A DNA stretch of 6,342 nucleotides from Clostridiales bacterium (GTDB lineage: Bacteria; Bacillota; Clostridia; Monoglobales; Firm-18). The translations under genes and the position numbers were made by a program. The notes beneath the pieces were generated by a model. That model was given only the letters and a program-made list of their open reading frames with translations, did not search any database and was not told the origin of the DNA. The DNA lies in the NCBI GenBank assembly GCA_031255355.1, contig JAIRSR010000194.1, positions 1 through 6,342 on the forward strand, in the 5' to 3' direction. This document shows positions 5,928-6,342 of this stretch, piece by piece (the first letter of the stretch is position 1; each line of letters begins with the position of its first letter).

Positions 5928-6342
5928 ATGAAAATGACACATGTGCAAATCGCAATCGGCTCTGTCTGTCTGATTATGGCATTCGGCGTCACCCTACAGA
6001 TTAGAAGCGTCAGTTATAACCGGGTCAACAACGTCGATACCGCCCGCGCCGAATACATCCAACAGCAACTTCGGATTGAGCGGGATAAAAACGACGCGCT
6101 GACGGAGCAAGTCCTGCAACTGAAAGACGACCTCGACGAGTTCAAGGCGGAGTCGATCGCGAGCAGTGACTACTCCACCGTACTTTCACGGCAGTTGGAA
6201 CGCGCGGAGGTGCTTGCGGGGCTTACCCCGGTGGAGGGAAGCGGCATTATCATCTCGCTTCGCGACAGCCGCGCCTCGAACGACGCGGGGCTGGACCCGA
6301 ATCTGTACGTCGTTCACGACACCGACATCCTTTGGCTCATCA
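5928..6342 (+). CDS. DUF881 protein (YlxW/YlxX-like), 3'-truncated by window end
   Basis: The reading frame from ATG 5928 stays open to the right edge, giving 138 codons, and no stop is seen. AGGAAG (5913-5918) lies 9 bases upstream. Residues about 5-25 form a signal-anchor or membrane segment (HVQIAIGSVCLIMAFGVTLQ). Residues about 42-98 are rich in Gln, Glu, Asp, Lys and Leu, with spacing suited to a coiled coil. A domain then begins with LAGLTPVEGSGIIISLRDS, then a 'DAGLDPNLYVVHDTDILWLI' segment. The 'V-E-G-x-G-I-x-I-x-L-x-D' and 'D-P-N-L-Y-x-x-H-D-x-D-I/L' pattern is the hallmark of DUF881. In B. subtilis two such genes, ylxW and ylxX, follow divIB in the division cluster, the same position as here. 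The molecular role is unknown, and an extracytoplasmic function linked to envelope or division is inferred from context. Confidence 0.88.
   Translation, partial: MKMTHVQIAIGSVCLIMAFGVTLQIRSVSYNRVNNVDTARAEYIQQQLRIERDKNDALTEQVLQLKDDLDEFKAESIASSDYSTVLSRQLERAEVLAGLTPVEGSGIIISLRDSRASNDAGLDPNLYVVHDTDILWLI

Noticed and set aside
1..6342. Mobile elements, CRISPR arrays, tRNA/rRNA genes, defence or toxin modules
   Set aside because: No spaced repeats, transposase-like frames, terminal inverted repeats with target duplications or RNA gene signatures were seen. The window is nearly filled by core genes.

Overview
This 6.3-kb window looks like the chromosome of a spore-former-related, low-GC-lineage Gram-positive bacterium (Bacillota, probably class Clostridia, perhaps Oscillospirales-like) whose base composition is moderately GC-rich by eye. 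The clues are strong GGAGG-type ribosome binding sites, a small BofC-C-like secreted protein, a DivIB-type FtsQ followed by a DUF881 (YlxW/YlxX-type) protein, and a Gram-positive style MurA. The taxon is inferred from gene content and protein style, not from a search.

Layout. Bases 1-966 (+) hold prmA, the ribosomal protein L11 methyltransferase, whose start lies at the window edge. Bases 963-1283 (-) hold a small membrane-anchored BofC-C-like protein that converges on prmA and overlaps its end by 4 bases. Bases 1284-1478 are an AT-rich divergent intergenic region with a good extended -10 promoter reading right, a weak candidate promoter reading left, and a possible 9-codon leader ORF. Bases 1479-3695 (+) encode a class A penicillin-binding protein (GT51 glycosyltransferase plus transpeptidase). 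Bases 3696-3818 are a leader with a long imperfect inverted repeat that would bury the murA ribosome binding site. Then come murA (3819-5072), ftsQ/divIB (5076-5873) and the first 138 codons of a DUF881 protein (5928 to the window end), all on the + strand and tightly spaced.

Function. From 1479 onward the window is a cell-wall and division block. MurA makes the first committed peptidoglycan precursor, the class A PBP polymerises and crosslinks the finished lipid II, and FtsQ/DivIB organises the septal synthesis complex. The DUF881 gene sits where ylxW/ylxX sit after divIB in Bacillus subtilis, so ftsA/ftsZ-type or sbp-type genes could follow to the right. prmA is an unrelated translation-modification gene.

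Novelty. I see no mobile element, CRISPR array, tRNA/rRNA, toxin-antitoxin, defence or phage module. The window is mostly ordinary core genome. The most interesting unexplained signal is the structured leader in front of murA, followed by the tiny leader ORF in front of the PBP gene and the orphan BofC-C-like protein.
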